64,000 bases of DNA from an uncultured Clostridia bacterium. GTDB lineage: Bacteria > Bacillota > Clostridia > Christensenellales > Borkfalkiaceae. Positions 53,854-61,612 of the stretch are shown in pieces. Every line of letters starts with the position of its first letter. The first letter of the stretch is position 1. Made by a program: the position numbers and the translations under genes. The stretch covers positions 1 to 64,000 of the forward strand of contig CANRND010000006.1 in assembly GCA_947631905.1 (NCBI GenBank). Direction: 5' to 3'. The notes beneath the pieces were generated by a model. The model searched no databases, was not told the DNA's origin, and worked only from the letters and a program-made list of their open reading frames with translations.

Positions 53854-55054
53854 CTTTGTAAAGACCATCCCGATGAAGCTCTACCTCATCCTGCTTGCCA
53901 TCATCCTGTTCTCTTTCTTTTCCAACGACTTCGGGCTGGTGGACATCCAGAAAACGGCGATCATCCTTGCGGCGGGCATCGACAAGACGGAAAACGGGTT
54001 CAGTGTGACCTCGCAGATCGCTGTTCCGAAGGGAACGGACCGCTCGCAGGGCGGGACTTCGAGCGTGAACATCACCACCGAGGGGCAGACCGTATCCGAC
54101 TGCGTGACCGCCCTCTTCGGCAAGACGGGGTGGGTCCCCAAACTCGTGTTCTGCGATCTCATCATCCTCGGAGAGGAGGCCGTGCAGACCGACGTCATCT
54201 CCTATCTGAATTATTTCCTGCGCAACGAATACATGCCCGATAACTGCCTGCTCGCCGTGTGCGAGGGAAAAGCGGAGGAGCTGATCACTTCGACGAGCGC
54301 CATCGACGACGCCTCCTCGCTCGCCATCGAAAAACTGTTTTCGGACGCCGCGGAAAAGTCGGGCAAGGTGCTGACGAACACCTTGAAAGATTTCGCCATC
54401 GACTTTTACGGCGTAACGAAGAGCAGTTATCTGCCCTATGTAAAGATGACGCCGCAAAAAGGCGCACAGGCGGGCGGCGACTCGGGCGGAAGCGGAAGTT
54501 CGGGCGGCTCAGGCGGTTCGGGAGGCGGCTCGGGCGGTTCCGGCGGGAGCGAAGAGCAAGTTTATACGGCGGAAGAGACGGCGCTCTTCCTCGACGGGAA
54601 GATGGTGGGAAAACTTCCCGCCGAACAGACTTTGGCGCTCTCCCTGCTCGAAGGGAACGTGTTTGCGGGGACTTTTTCCGCGAAAGACAAGGGGGAACCC
54701 GTAACGCTGACCATTATGCGCAACAGCGGCGGGGTTTCGCTCGACATGAAAGGCGCGCCCACGGCAAAACTGAGCGTGGACGTCACCTGCCGCCTCTGCT
54801 GCCGCGGCACGACCGCCCCCATCGAGGACATCTCGTCGGACTCCGTTTCGCAGGAGATCTTGGAGGACGCAAAATCCGTTCTGAAAGGATATATCCAGGA
54901 TCTTTGGGACACCTGCACGGAGACGAAGTGCGACCTTTTGGAACTGAAAAAGAGTTTATACCGCTCTTCGCTCAAAAAGTACAACGAGTGGAAAGACTAT
55001 CTGCTCGAAACCGTGCGGCCCGAGATCGAAACGGACGTGCAGTCGATGCAATAG
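53840..55054 (+). CDS. Spore germination receptor C subunit, lipobox-less, with Gly/Ser linker
   Basis: A 404-residue Ger(x)C-family protein (VDIQKTAIILAAGIDKTENGF, SVSQEILEDAKSVLKGYIQD). Typical C subunits are lipoproteins; here the N-terminus (MKARNFVKTIPMKLYLILLA) has no Cys for lipidation and reads as a membrane anchor. Residues about 213-236 form a Gly/Ser run (GGSGSSGGSGGSGGGSGGS) between the two domains. The 3' end precedes a hairpin at 55080. Confidence 0.88.
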   Translation: MKARNFVKTIPMKLYLILLAIILFSFFSNDFGLVDIQKTAIILAAGIDKTENGFSVTSQIAVPKGTDRSQGGTSSVNITTEGQTVSDCVTALFGKTGWVPKLVFCDLIILGEEAVQTDVISYLNYFLRNEYMPDNCLLAVCEGKAEELITSTSAIDDASSLAIEKLFSDAAEKSGKVLTNTLKDFAIDFYGVTKSSYLPYVKMTPQKGAQAGGDSGGSGSSGGSGGSGGGSGGSGGSEEQVYTAEETALFLDGKMVGKLPAEQTLALSLLEGNVFAGTFSAKDKGEPVTLTIMRNSGGVSLDMKGAPTAKLSVDVTCRLCCRGTTAPIEDISSDSVSQEILEDAKSVLKGYIQDLWDTCTETKCDLLELKKSLYRSSLKKYNEWKDYLLETVRPEIETDVQSMQ

Positions 55055-55078
55055 CGCGCCGCACGCGCAAAACGAAAG

Positions 55079-55108
55079 ACCCTCTGCAACGTTGCAGAGG
55101 GTTGTTTC
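55079..55108. terminator. Hairpin after the gerA operon
   Basis: CCCTCTGCAAC/GTTGCAGAGGG perfect stem with a GTTGTTT tail on the plus strand and TCTTTCGTTTT on the minus strand; it can close both convergent units. Confidence 0.7.
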
Positions 55109-55498
55109 GTAACATTCAGTTGTGCGGGCTGTTTCGGGCATTTCTCTGCCCTGACGGGTAAGCTCGGCTTTTTTCGGGACTCGTTCCCCTTGCGTTTCAA
55201 CTACTCCGCACAAATCGGTAGCCGCGTCTTACTTTCTTGCCCCTTTCGTTTGATAGTACATTGGCGTGTCCTCCCTCTACTTGATTTTCAAGTACCCGGA
55301 TTTTTTCATAACGTTGTACCTCCCGTTATGATGTTTTTTTCGGTGACCTTACCTCCTTAACGGTCACCCTGCGATCAAAGACTTTTCCGTCCCCTTTCTC
55401 GTAGGTGTTCTCCGAATTTTAGGCTTTCCTGTCCATTGGAGTGGTCTCCTTGTTGGAAAATAACATTTTTTGGAAGTTATTTTCCTTTTTACGTTTAC

Positions 55499-55526
55499 AT
55501 TATAACATAGATTTTTGATTTGTCAA
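55499..55526 (-). promoter_or_regulatory. Consensus promoter of the cryptic minus-strand unit
   Basis: TTGACA (55521-55526), 16 bases, TATAAT (55499-55504) on the minus strand. Confidence 0.75.
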
Positions 55527-55577
55527 GCGTTTCCGAAAAATTTTTCGGAAATTTTTTTAGCGGGAAATTTTCCCACC

Positions 55578-55632
55578 TTCGACAAACAAAGACGGAAACC
55601 GTGCTTCCTCGCCCGTCTATCCTCTTTATAAT
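55578..55632 (+). promoter_or_regulatory. spoIIE control region: Spo0A box and -10
   Basis: TTCGACAA at 55578-55585 is TTGTCGAA on the other strand, a perfect match to the TGTCGAA Spo0A box. TATAAT lies at 55627-55632, 28 bases before ATG, with no good -35, as in activator-dependent promoters. Confidence 0.6.
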
Positions 55633-55659
55633 AGAAAAAAACCGTTTCGAGGTGACTGT

Positions 55660-58026
55660 ATGAAACTCCCCAAACCGAAGCTCCCGCCCTTTTCCTTAAA
55701 GGCCGCGGGACAGTACTGCGCGCTCTTTGCCGCCATGATCTTTATGAACTTCGCCCTGCCGCAACATGAGCTGCTTGCCTTTCCGCTCTACTACGCCGCC
55801 CTCTGCTGCGGGTTCGATCCCCTTCTCATGAGCGCGGGCTATCTCGTTGCGTCCGCCGCCGCCGTGAGCGCATACGCCTCTCTCGCCGCCGCGATACAGG
55901 CGGCCTATCTCCTGCTCGTTTTTACCCTGTACCGCAAACTCGGGCGCACCCTGCGCCTCGAACGGCTCGTTTACATCGCGCTTGCGCAACTCCCCTTTCT
56001 CTTCCTGTTCCCGCATACGGGATACGCGATCTTTCCGTTCAGCCCCCTGCTCCAAAAGCTCGTGATCGCCGCCGCCGTGTTCTTCCTCTCCGCCTTTTTC
56101 GAGGGCGGGCTTACTTCCGTTCTCCGCCGCGTGTTCCGGTGCCGCCTCTCCGCGGGACAGCTCGCGGAACTTTTGCTCGTCTGGCTCGTGCTGGGGCTTG
56201 GCGTGTGCGGCGCGCTCGGGGAAGTCGCCTACTCCTGCGTCGCTCTCGCCGTTTTGCTCATGGGCGCTGTGCTTCTCCGCAACGCGACCGCCGTTTCCTT
56301 TGCGATCGTCCTCGCCCTGCCCCCCTGCCTGAGAATGGCGAGCTACCTGCCCCTCGCCCTCTATGCCGTATACGCTTGCGCCGCCGTCCTGCTCGCCTCC
56401 TACGGCAAGATCGCCGCGACCCTCGCTTTCTTCCTCTCCTACCTCGGCGCGGAATTTTTGCAGGGAACATTCTATTCGGGCGGCCTCGAAATCTTTCTCG
56501 CTCTCCTGCCCTGCGCCGTAGCTTCCGCGCTCGCTCTCTGCTTCCCCGAACGGCTCTACGCGCAGGCGAAAAAGAGCCTCCTCTTCTACCGCGAGAATGC
56601 CCTGCCCCGCGTGGCGATCAACCGCAACCGCCGCGCCGTGGGAGAGCGGCTTTACGAGGTCTCCGCCCTCTTCCGCGAGATCGAGGGCGCCTTTCTCGGC
56701 AATCTCCCCGAGGATAACTCCGTGCTGCTCATCCGCGAAAAACTCAAAAACACCCTCTGCCGCGACTGCCCCAACCGCTTCCGCTGCGAAGACGAAAACG
56801 TTGCAGAGGGCCTCGACAAACTCATTGCCGTCGGCTATGCAAAGGGACAGGTGAGCCTTGTGGACCTGCCCGAAAGCGTGGGCGCGCACTGCGGCAACGC
56901 CGCGGGTCTGCTGTTCGCCTGCAACAAGCTCCTCGCAAATTACCGCGCCGCCGCGCGGGAGATGCAGAGCGCGCGCGAGGGCAGACAGCTCCTTGCCGAA
57001 CAGGCGCACGGGGTGAGCGAGATCCTCAAAGATATCGCCCTCGAACAGAGCGAAGAATACTGCTTTTCCGAGGGGGAGAGCAAACTCTCGCGCGCCCTCG
57101 CGCAGGCGGGCATTATCAGCTCGGAGATCTTCGTCTACGGCGAGGGAGATACGCTCACGGTGAGCATGACCCTCTCCCCCGAAACGGACGGAAAGACCCT
57201 CTGCGCCGTGGCGGGACGGGCGCTCGATACCCCCCTCGCGCTCGCGGAAAAAATTCCCCTTGCCGCGGGCCGCGCCTGCTTCATTCTCAAACGCAAACCC
57301 GCGTTCGACGCGGCGTTCGGCGTCGCCTGCCGCCCCAAACAGGGAGAGACCGCCTGCGGGGACGCCTATTCCATTCTCCGCATCGACGAGCGGCGCTTCC
57401 TCATCGCCCTCTCGGACGGCATGGGGAGCGGCGAGAACGCGCGGGACATCTCCGACCGCACGCTCACCCTCCTCGAAAGTTTTTATAAGGCGAAGATGCC
57501 CTCCGATACCGTGCTTGCGACGGTCAACCGCCTCATCGCCTATCCGCCCGAGGAGACCTTCTCCTGCCTCGACCTCGCCGCCGTCGACCTCGACACGGGC
57601 GACGCGGACATCGTAAAGATCGGCTCCCCCATCGGCGACTTCGGCTCCGGCTTCTCCAACATGATGCATGTCATCCGCATCGACGCGGACATCATCAAGA
57701 TCGGTTCCCCCGTCGGCTTCATCCTCTCGGGCGAAGAACTGCGCGTCCTCGAAGGGCAGTCCCTTCCGATGGGAATGCTCGACGCGGTGCGCCCCGCCAC
57801 CATGCGCGCAAAGATGGGCGAAAACGATTTTATGCTGTTCATGAGCGACGGGGTGACGGCCGCCTACGGTTCTTCCGCGGAGCTGTTCGACTTTTTGAGC
57901 GCATTGCAGCCCGTCAATCCCCAATCGCTCGCCGAAGAGATCTTGCAAAACGCCCTCTCCCGCTACCGCGGCGCCGCCGAGGACGACATGACCGTACTCG
58001 CCGTAAAACTCTTGAAAAGCGCCTGA
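55660..58026 (+). CDS. spoIIE: Stage II sporulation protein E
   Basis: A 788-residue phosphatase controlling sigma-F after asymmetric septation. About ten membrane helices (residues 15-300) are followed by a regulatory region with a Cys cluster (CRDCPNRFRCEDEN, about 367) and a PP2C domain (about 570-788: KQGETACGDAYSILRIDE, ALSDGMGSGENARD, LFMSDGVTAAYG, DDMTVLAVKL). Its target is SpoIIAA-P. An 81-base in-frame segment looks duplicated (57601-57636 and 57682-57717 match at 32 of 36 bases), adding about 27 residues to the PP2C core. GAGGTGACTGT precedes the ATG. Confidence 0.95.
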   Translation: MKLPKPKLPPFSLKAAGQYCALFAAMIFMNFALPQHELLAFPLYYAALCCGFDPLLMSAGYLVASAAAVSAYASLAAAIQAAYLLLVFTLYRKLGRTLRLERLVYIALAQLPFLFLFPHTGYAIFPFSPLLQKLVIAAAVFFLSAFFEGGLTSVLRRVFRCRLSAGQLAELLLVWLVLGLGVCGALGEVAYSCVALAVLLMGAVLLRNATAVSFAIVLALPPCLRMASYLPLALYAVYACAAVLLASYGKIAATLAFFLSYLGAEFLQGTFYSGGLEIFLALLPCAVASALALCFPERLYAQAKKSLLFYRENALPRVAINRNRRAVGERLYEVSALFREIEGAFLGNLPEDNSVLLIREKLKNTLCRDCPNRFRCEDENVAEGLDKLIAVGYAKGQVSLVDLPESVGAHCGNAAGLLFACNKLLANYRAAAREMQSAREGRQLLAEQAHGVSEILKDIALEQSEEYCFSEGESKLSRALAQAGIISSEIFVYGEGDTLTVSMTLSPETDGKTLCAVAGRALDTPLALAEKIPLAAGRACFILKRKPAFDAAFGVACRPKQGETACGDAYSILRIDERRFLIALSDGMGSGENARDISDRTLTLLESFYKAKMPSDTVLATVNRLIAYPPEETFSCLDLAAVDLDTGDADIVKIGSPIGDFGSGFSNMMHVIRIDADIIKIGSPVGFILSGEELRVLEGQSLPMGMLDAVRPATMRAKMGENDFMLFMSDGVTAAYGSSAELFDFLSALQPVNPQSLAEEILQNALSRYRGAAEDDMTVLAVKLLKSA

Positions 58027-58034
58027 GCGGAATA

Positions 58035-58080
58035 TGGAAAGGGGCGCCCGCCTGTCGGCGGGCGCCCCTTTCCATTTGTT
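58035..58080 (+). terminator. spoIIE terminator
   Basis: Perfect 18-bp stem TGGAAAGGGGCGCCCGCC/GGCGGGCGCCCCTTTCCA with loop TGTC, then TTTGTTT. Confidence 0.85.
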
Positions 58081-58129
58081 TAGCTTATAAATTTATTCAT
58101 AATATAATAAATAATTATACTCGGACTAC

Positions 58130-58158
58130 TTGACATACCAGGGTTTCGGATGTATAAT
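58130..58158 (+). promoter_or_regulatory. Consensus promoter of a candidate small RNA
   Basis: TTGACA (58130-58135), 17 bases, TATAAT (58153-58158). Confidence 0.8.
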
Positions 58159-58164
58159 AAAGAA

Positions 58165-58229
58165 AATTGCTCATCCTCACTGTGGGTAGCCGTGCGTTCC
58201 TTTTTGGGACGCGCGGCTTTCGTTTTAGG
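58165..58229 (+). ncRNA. Candidate small RNA of about 65 nt
   Basis: A consensus promoter is followed within about 65 bases by a stable hairpin (AGCCGTGCGTTCC-TTTTT-GGGACGCGCGGCT, 58187-58217) and a TTCGTTTT tail. No plus-strand gene follows; the next gene is convergent. The leading segment GAAAATTGCTCATCCTCACTG is single-stranded and could pair with targets. The alternative is an antisense or attenuated read-through transcript. No known RNA family is recognised. Confidence 0.45.
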
Positions 58230-58232
58230 CGT

Positions 58233-59147
58233 CTATCTCATCGACGGCTCGTTCCAGAGAGAGACGCCGCCGGTCAGCGGCGTGCGCCCGCGGGCTTCCT
58301 CCGCCCAGCGGGCAATGCGCCCGAGCGCGGCTTCGTCCCAATCCCACTCCCGCGCCTTTTCGAGAAGAAACGCGGCGTTCTTCGCCTCGCGGGCGCGGCA
58401 ATCGAAGCCGAGCGGCACGAGATAGGCGTCCCGCGCGGTCCCCGTGCCGAAGCCCGACACCGTTTCCACCGTAAAATAGTAGCTGTTTTTGGCGTAATAC
58501 ATATTCCAGCCCGCGTTGCGCTCCATGAGCGCCGCGAGGTCGTTCGTCCGCTGGCGGGGCAAAACGACGCTCCCCGGCGCGCGCTCCGCAAGCGCCTTGC
58601 GCATTTCGAGGCAGTCGAGCGGCCCGTTGCCGTCGGTAAAATATCCGCCCACGGTGGGATCGAGCATGCACCACTTCTTGCGTTTGGTATCGTAGATCTC
58701 CGCCACCACATGGTTATCGATGTCGTAAGGAGAGTTGGGATACAGCCCCACCCGCCGCGCGTGGATGCCGAGCGCGAGACAGCACTCCACCAAAATTTTT
58801 GCCTTGCAGGCGCAGTTCAGCCCGCGGTCCCGCTTGCCGAACGCATATTCAAGCAAGGCGAGCGCGTTGTAGGGCATCTCGTGTCCCTCGGTGAGGAAGA
58901 AGTCGCCCTCGTGCATGATGTTGGGTTCCAGCCAGCGGCAGAGCCTGAGCGCCATAGAAAAATCGCCGCCCCTGCCTGCGATCTTTTCAAGACCGTACGT
59001 CTTGCGCAAGACCGCAAATTCGGGACAGCTGAAATGATAGAAAAGCGGAACGGGTTCCCCTTCTTCGAAGCGCATGCTACCGTACAGCATGCCGCAATAG
59101 ATCTCCGACAGCCTGTTGTCCTGTTCCAGTCGCTCTTTTTTGGTCAT
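58233..59147 (-). CDS. Transglutaminase-like domain protein
   Basis: A 304-residue protein with a transglutaminase-like Cys protease fold. The nucleophile Cys is in NCACKAKILVE (about residue 113), the His in IDNHVVAEIYD (about 145) and the Asp in CMLDPTVGGYF (about 163). It has no signal peptide, so it is probably cytosolic. It could be a peptidase or deamidase; the substrate is unknown. It lies 27 bases downstream of the isochorismatase-like gene on the same strand. Its 3' end adjoins the candidate sRNA terminator. Confidence 0.8.
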   Translation of the reverse strand: MTKKERLEQDNRLSEIYCGMLYGSMRFEEGEPVPLFYHFSCPEFAVLRKTYGLEKIAGRGGDFSMALRLCRWLEPNIMHEGDFFLTEGHEMPYNALALLEYAFGKRDRGLNCACKAKILVECCLALGIHARRVGLYPNSPYDIDNHVVAEIYDTKRKKWCMLDPTVGGYFTDGNGPLDCLEMRKALAERAPGSVVLPRQRTNDLAALMERNAGWNMYYAKNSYYFTVETVSGFGTGTARDAYLVPLGFDCRAREAKNAAFLLEKAREWDWDEAALGRIARWAEEARGRTPLTGGVSLWNEPSMR

Positions 59148-59174
59148 ACCCCCCTCCGAAAAAGAAACGGCCCG

Positions 59175-59678
59175 CTACTCCTCCACGATGATCTGACAGC
59201 TTTGCATCGTTTCGAGCGCCGCCGCATGTTTTTGTTCCGTCACCCCCGCGCAGGCGGAAGCGACTACCCGCACGTCCGCTTCTGGAAGCGCAGCTTTCAC
59301 GAGCAAGGCGTTGCTCACCACGCAGATGTCCGTACAGACGCCGCAAAACGTGATGTCGTCATACCCGTTCTCTTTGCAATAGGCCTGCAATGCAAGACTT
59401 CCGAACGCGGGCTTTTCAAATATCTTCGCGCCCGCCCGATACACTTCGGGCAAAATTTCCCAGCCTGCCGTCCCCTTTACGCAGTGGACAACGGGCAAAT
59501 ATTTCCCTTCGCGCGTGGAAAGATAATCCGCGCCGTGCGTGTCCGCGGTATATACCACTTCCTCCGCCCCGCCGACAAGCTCTTTTACGCGGGGAACGAT
59601 CGCCCGCGCCTCCGCCGTCCCGAGCGCGCCCGTCACGAAGTCTTTCTGCATATCCACGACCACGAGCAATTTCTTCAT
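59175..59678 (-). CDS. Isochorismatase-family hydrolase (nicotinamidase-like)
   Basis: A 167-residue cysteine hydrolase. The N-terminal LLVVVDMQKDFVTGAL Asp, a Lys around IFEKPAFGSL, and the nucleophile in FCGVCTDICVV give the catalytic triad. The metal-binding ADTHG and HCVKGT segments resemble nicotinamidase (PncA), so a role in NAD salvage is likely but not certain. ATG 59678 overlaps the stop of the SGNH gene (ATGA), so it is coupled; the ORF start at 59726 is too early. Confidence 0.85.
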   Translation of the reverse strand: MKKLLVVVDMQKDFVTGALGTAEARAIVPRVKELVGGAEEVVYTADTHGADYLSTREGKYLPVVHCVKGTAGWEILPEVYRAGAKIFEKPAFGSLALQAYCKENGYDDITFCGVCTDICVVSNALLVKAALPEADVRVVASACAGVTEQKHAAALETMQSCQIIVEE

Positions 59679-60283
59679 AGATATTTTTTCAGCTCCTTGA
59701 TCACAAGGTCGGCGATATAGCGGCACCCGCGGTGGGTGGGATGGACGCCGTCCACCGAGAACTGTTCGGGTTTGATGTCCTGCGTGAGACCCGTAAAGAT
59801 CTCGTCGAGCGGGATGAGGGTGAGCTGTTCGCGCGCGGCGATCTCCGAGATGGCCTCGTTGAAACGGTGGAGATACGGGCGCAGACGGGGCTTATCCTCC
59901 ATGTTCAGCACGAACGGCTGTAAGAGCAAGAGCTTCGCGCCCGTCCCCTTAATGATCTCCACAAGACGGTTGTAGTTCCCGGTAAACTGTTCGAGCGAGA
60001 CTTCCCTTTCGGGTACCACAAAGCGGTGCCAGACGTCGTTGACGCCGATCGCCAGCACCACGACGTTGGGATGTTCGTCTAGAACGTCCTTTTCCACGCG
60101 TTGTAAAAGTTCCGCGGTGCGGTCGCCGCCCACGCCGCGGTTCAGGATCTCGATCTCCGCGTCGGGATAGAGAAGCCTGAGCTTGCCCGCCGCGATCTTT
60201 ACGAATCCCGCGCCGAGGTCGCTCGGGTCGGAAAGGTTACGGTTCGACTCGGTGATAGAGTCCCCGAAAAAGACGATTTTCAC
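59675..60283 (-). CDS. SGNH/GDSL-family hydrolase
   Basis: A 202-residue esterase- or lipase-like protein. Ser is in FFGDSITE near the start, Gly/Asn in NRGVGGD and IGVNDVW, and Asp-His in the DGVHPTHRG block near the end. It has no signal peptide. The substrate is unknown; members deacetylate carbohydrates or hydrolyse esters. It overlaps the next gene by four bases. Confidence 0.88.
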   Translation of the reverse strand: MKIVFFGDSITESNRNLSDPSDLGAGFVKIAAGKLRLLYPDAEIEILNRGVGGDRTAELLQRVEKDVLDEHPNVVVLAIGVNDVWHRFVVPEREVSLEQFTGNYNRLVEIIKGTGAKLLLLQPFVLNMEDKPRLRPYLHRFNEAISEIAAREQLTLIPLDEIFTGLTQDIKPEQFSVDGVHPTHRGCRYIADLVIKELKKYL

Positions 60284-60309
60284 TGTAATTACCCCCTATT
60301 CTTCATCGG

Positions 60310-60840
60310 TCACTTGCCGTATGCTTCATTGTACATTTTAAGGCACTTCTGCACGATCTCCACGGCCTCGTCGCGGTGGGCGATCTCTTTTACCGTGGTC
60401 TTCTTGTGTTCGAGGGATTTATAGACCTCGAAGAAGTGCATCATCTCGTCAAAGACATGCTTGGGCAGTTCTTTGATGTCGTAATAGTCGTTATAAGTGG
60501 GATCCTTGTGCGGGATCGCTATGATCTTCTCGTCGAGCGAACCGCCGTCGATCATCTTGATCACGCCGATGGGATAGCAGGAGACGAGGGTCATGGGATA
60601 GATGACTTCCCCCGAAAGGACAAGCACATCGAGGGGGTCGCCATCCTCCGCGAGCGTGCGCGGGATAAAGCCGTAGTTGGACGGATAGACCGTGGAAGTG
60701 TAAAGAACGCGGTCGAGCCGCAAAAGACCCGTTTCCTTGTCGAGTTCGTATTTCGCCTTGCAGCCTTTCGGGATCTCGATGAGCGCTTCGAAAGACTTAG
60801 GCGTGATCCGCTTGGGATCGATGTCGTGCCAGATGTTCAT
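60310..60840 (-). CDS. ppa: Inorganic pyrophosphatase (family I)
   Basis: A 176-residue soluble pyrophosphatase: YGFIPRTL, then the signature DGDPLDVLVL, with KYELDKETG lysine and Asp/Glu metal ligands. It hydrolyses PPi and so drives biosynthetic reactions. A TTGCAG-17-TAAACT promoter (60862-60890) lies upstream on the minus strand; it precedes the SGNH gene by 26 bases and may be cotranscribed with it. Confidence 0.95.
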   Translation of the reverse strand: MNIWHDIDPKRITPKSFEALIEIPKGCKAKYELDKETGLLRLDRVLYTSTVYPSNYGFIPRTLAEDGDPLDVLVLSGEVIYPMTLVSCYPIGVIKMIDGGSLDEKIIAIPHKDPTYNDYYDIKELPKHVFDEMMHFFEVYKSLEHKKTTVKEIAHRDEAVEIVQKCLKMYNEAYGK

Positions 60841-60861
60841 AGGTTTCTCCTTTTCGGCAAT

Positions 60862-60890
60862 AGTTTAGCATATTTTTTGAACACCTGCAA
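60862..60890 (-). promoter_or_regulatory. Promoter of ppa
   Basis: TTGCAG (60885-60890), 17 bases, TAAACT (60862-60867) on the minus strand. Confidence 0.45.
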
Positions 60891-60940
60891 CAGTCCGAAA
60901 GAATTTTTTTTAATTTTTTTGTTTTTGAGGGAAATATACT

Positions 60941-60969
60941 TTGACAATCGTAAAATTTTATGGTATGAT
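60941..60969 (+). promoter_or_regulatory. Plus-strand promoter upstream of tRNA-Ser region
   Basis: TTGACA (60941-60946), 17 bases, TATGAT (60964-60969). Confidence 0.65.
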
Positions 60970-61259
60970 GTGGAATGCGTAAAAGATGTGGCCGAGCGCG
61001 AAAGCGCGAAGCGAATGGTTCGCTCTTTGTCATTCCGCACCGCGCGCAGTTCTGTTTCTCTAAGCGCGGCACGAGCCGCAGACGAAGCCCCAAGCGAATG
61101 GTTCCTCTCATTGTCATTTCGAGTGGAGCGAAGCGCAATCGAGAAATCTCAACCTGATTGTTGTAAGACAAGGTGGCAAAGAGGGCAAGAAAGTAAAAAC
61201 AAACAAATAAATTTCCTCACGGAAAAAGATTTTGCGAAGCAAAAGATTTTTCGTGAACA

Positions 61260-61299
61260 CGCAGAAGTACCCAAGTGGCTCAAGGGGCTCCCCTGCTAA
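61260..61299 (+). pseudogene. Truncated tRNA-Ser 5' half
   Basis: GAAGTACCCAAGTGGCTCAA and the following GGGG...CCTGCTAA closely match positions 1-40 of the intact tRNA-Ser at 61477, then homology stops at the anticodon loop. It has no T-arm or 3' acceptor. Confidence 0.6.
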
Positions 61300-61476
61300 A
61301 AGAATTTCTATATCGCGCGGGGAATGTTATAATCTGCAATATATCACAATATATAGAAGCGGATATCAACTGTTTTTTGATATTCCCCAAATAGTCAAAA
61401 ATTGTTGCGAAATATCGCAAAATCGACCCGCTTTTTGCATGAACATAGACAATTCATAGACAATAGACAATCATTT

Positions 61477-61568
61477 GTGGAAGTACCCAAGAGGCTCAAG
61501 GGGACGCCCTGCTAAGGCGTTAGAGTGGTTTATCTGCTGCGCGGGTTCGAATCCCGCCTTCCACGCCA
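61477..61568 (+). tRNA. tRNA-Ser (anticodon GCT)
   Basis: Acceptor arms GTGGAAG/CTTCCAC, anticodon stem ACGCC-CTGCTAA-GGCGT, a long variable arm, T-arm GCGGGTTCGAATCCCGC, discriminator G and encoded CCA. A serine tRNA with a long variable region for AGC/AGU codons. Confidence 0.93.
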
Positions 61569-61571
61569 AAT

Positions 61572-61609
61572 AAAAAAAGAGAGGAGAGCATGTGTCCCCT
61601 CTCTTTTTT
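61572..61609. terminator. Bidirectional terminator between tRNA-Ser and the phage genes
   Basis: AAAAAAGAGAGG...CCTCTCTTTTTT stem-loop works on both strands: for the tRNA on plus and the holin-like gene on minus. Confidence 0.85.
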
Positions 61610-61612
61610 ATG

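Larger units (their letters stand above)
55055..55659 (-). other. Unexplained minus-strand transcription unit with tiny ORFs and hairpins
   Basis: No gene of normal size lies in these 605 bases. A consensus minus-strand promoter (55499-55526) reads into about 400 bases rich in hairpins and Shine-Dalgarno-like sequences. Tiny ORFs with good sites are MDRKA (55419-55436), MKKSGYLKIK (55277-55309) and MYYQTKGARK (55229-55261). The MDRKA frame continues past two TAA stops as a protein-like reading to about 55200. Stems: GGAAAATAAC/GTTATTTTCC (about 55455-55484), GGTGACC/GGTCACC (about 55341-55367), CATAACG/CGTTATG (about 55307-55330, with ATG in the stem and GGAGG in the loop), TACTTGA/TCAAGTA (about 55278-55294). 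It could be a structured RNA or a decayed small gene. Confidence 0.5.
60841..61476. repeat. Repeat- and tRNA-fragment region before tRNA-Ser
   Basis: No coding gene in 636 bases. A plus-strand promoter (60941-60969) is followed by a tRNA-like 5' stretch (AAAGATGTGGCCGAGCG, about 60976), a family-4 piece (61037-61079), a family-1 element (61109-61151), the 47-base copy of 33897-33943 (61211-61257), and a truncated tRNA-Ser 5' half (61260-61299). Confidence 0.6.

Noticed and set aside
54478-54555. Gly/Ser repeat as a collagen-like or low-complexity assembly error
   Set aside because: It stays in frame within a well-conserved Ger C protein and uses varied codons, so it looks real.
55696-57948. 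750-codon minus-strand ORF opposite spoIIE
   Set aside because: Antisense shadow of a GC-rich gene; no conserved motif, while the plus strand has a complete SpoIIE phosphatase.
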